A stretch of 6,509 bases of DNA, taken from positions 1 to 6,509 of the forward strand of contig JAICMB010000193.1 of the NCBI GenBank assembly GCA_025929455.1, given 5' to 3'. Within the stretch, counting starts at the first letter, position 1. Every line of letters starts with the position of its first letter. This DNA comes from Bryobacteraceae bacterium. Its GTDB lineage: Bacteria; Acidobacteriota; Terriglobia; Bryobacterales; Bryobacteraceae. Positions 5,828-6,509 of the stretch are shown here, one piece after another. The position numbers and the translations under genes are program-made. Under the pieces are notes generated by a model, which searched no databases, was not told where the DNA came from, and saw only the letters and a program-made list of their open reading frames with translations.

Positions 5828-6509
5828 ATGCGGCAGCTCATGGAGTCGCTACAGGACCTCGAAGATCGATTACGCACCGGCGGCGGGCCGAAGAAGATCG
5901 AGAAACAGCATCTCGCCGGCAAGCTTACCGCGCGCGAGCGCATCCACGCGCTGATTGACCCCGGCGCCATGTTTCTCGAAGTCGGCCTGCTGATCGCGTA
6001 TGACAAGTACGACGGTCAGGCGCCCGCCGCGGGAGTTGTCACCGGCGTTGCAAAGATCGAGGGGCGTCCGGCTGTGATCGTCGCCAATGACGCGACGGTG
6101 AAAGCGGGCGCGTGGTGGCCGGAAACGATCACGAAGATTTTGCGCGCACAGGAGATCGCGATGCGCAATCGCCTGCCCATCGTTTACCTGGTGGATTCGG
6201 CGGGCGTGAACCTGCCGCTGCAGGACGGCATCTTCCCCGGTCAGTACGGCGCGGCGCGGATCTTTTATTACAACTCGCTGATGCGGTGCAGGCTGCACGT
6301 GCGGCAGATCGCGGCTGTGATGGGGCCGTGCATCGCGGGCGGCGCGTACCTGCCGGCGTTGAGCGACGTGATCATCATGGTCGAAAATACCAGCTTCATG
6401 GGATTGGGCGGCCCGAACCTGGTGAAAGGCGCCGTCGGGCAAGTGACGGACGCTGAAACCTTAGGCGGCGCCGCGATGCACACAACGGTGAGCGGCGTGG
6501 CTCATTATC
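5828..6509 (+). CDS. Acyl-CoA carboxylase beta (carboxyltransferase) subunit, methylcrotonoyl-CoA carboxylase-like, 5' part
   Basis: The first 227 residues of a biotin-dependent acyl-CoA carboxylase carboxyltransferase subunit are present; the gene runs off the right edge (full-length relatives are about 520-540 residues). The subunit moves the carboxyl group from biotin to an acyl-CoA, typically 3-methylcrotonyl-CoA or a short-chain acyl-CoA, in the cytosol. Landmarks are GGGPKKIEKQHLAGKLTARERI (from 18), VANDATVKAGAWWPETI from 85, LRAQEIAMRNRLPIVYLVDS from 105, GVNLPLQDGIFPGQYG from 126, VMGPCIAGGAYLPALSD (164-180, the oxyanion-hole glycine region) and MGLGGPNLVKGAVGQ from 191. The pattern is closest to the MCC beta group. 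ATG 5828 fits the usual N-terminus; in-frame GTGs at 5798 and 5801 would add 9-10 residues, and neither choice has a clear Shine-Dalgarno sequence. The biotin carboxylase/carrier subunit is not visible and may lie downstream. Confidence 0.93.
   Translation, partial: MRQLMESLQDLEDRLRTGGGPKKIEKQHLAGKLTARERIHALIDPGAMFLEVGLLIAYDKYDGQAPAAGVVTGVAKIEGRPAVIVANDATVKAGAWWPETITKILRAQEIAMRNRLPIVYLVDSAGVNLPLQDGIFPGQYGAARIFYYNSLMRCRLHVRQIAAVMGPCIAGGAYLPALSDVIIMVENTSFMGLGGPNLVKGAVGQVTDAETLGGAAMHTTVSGVAHY

Noticed and set aside
5870..6442. 190-codon minus-strand open frame opposite the acyl-CoA carboxylase.
   Set aside because: The plus strand encodes a clear carboxyltransferase across the same bases; the antisense product has no domain features.

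Overview
This is GC-rich bacterial chromosome with dense, ordinary gene packing. Seven protein genes are visible, and the first and last run off the window edges. The mix suggests an environmental soil-type bacterium, most likely Acidobacteriota of the Bryobacterales/Solibacter kind: an Abhydrolase_10-type hydrolase, the hopanoid-associated glycosyltransferase HpnB, an acyl-CoA carboxylase beta subunit, and a twin-palindrome intergenic repeat of a type I associate with Solibacter-like genomes. The phylum call is inferred from gene content and recall; no rRNA or other marker is present.

Layout: on the plus strand are the C-terminal part of a large alpha/beta-hydrolase-domain protein (2-880) and a compact Mrp/ApbC iron-sulfur carrier ATPase (899-1723). 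A glyoxalase-II-like metallo-beta-lactamase-fold hydrolase follows on the minus strand (1731-2363), converging on mrp with 7 bases between the stops. A 296-base intergenic stretch (2364-2659) holds two back-to-back perfect palindromes. A minus-strand cluster then reads right to left: hpnB (5774-4668), an AI-2E/PerM-family membrane permease (4644-3571) and a HupE/UreJ-like membrane protein (3574-2660). hpnB and the permease are 23 bases apart; the permease and the HupE-like gene overlap and look translationally coupled. Diverging from hpnB, a carboxyltransferase subunit of a biotin-dependent acyl-CoA carboxylase starts near 5828 and runs off the right edge.

How the genes fit together: the hpnB-permease-HupE-like trio is the only convincing operon. 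All three products are membrane proteins, but no shared pathway can be read from the sequence. The other genes are housekeeping or catabolic singletons: Fe-S cluster delivery, thioester/hydroxyacyl hydrolysis, and acyl-CoA carboxylation probably in branched-chain amino acid or fatty acid breakdown. There is no tRNA, rRNA, CRISPR array, transposase, phage gene or defence island. I found no convincing new multi-gene system. The items most worth a second look are the HupE-like protein that has lost most of the family's signature metal-binding-type residues, the twin palindrome, and hpnB sitting apart from any visible hopanoid gene cluster.
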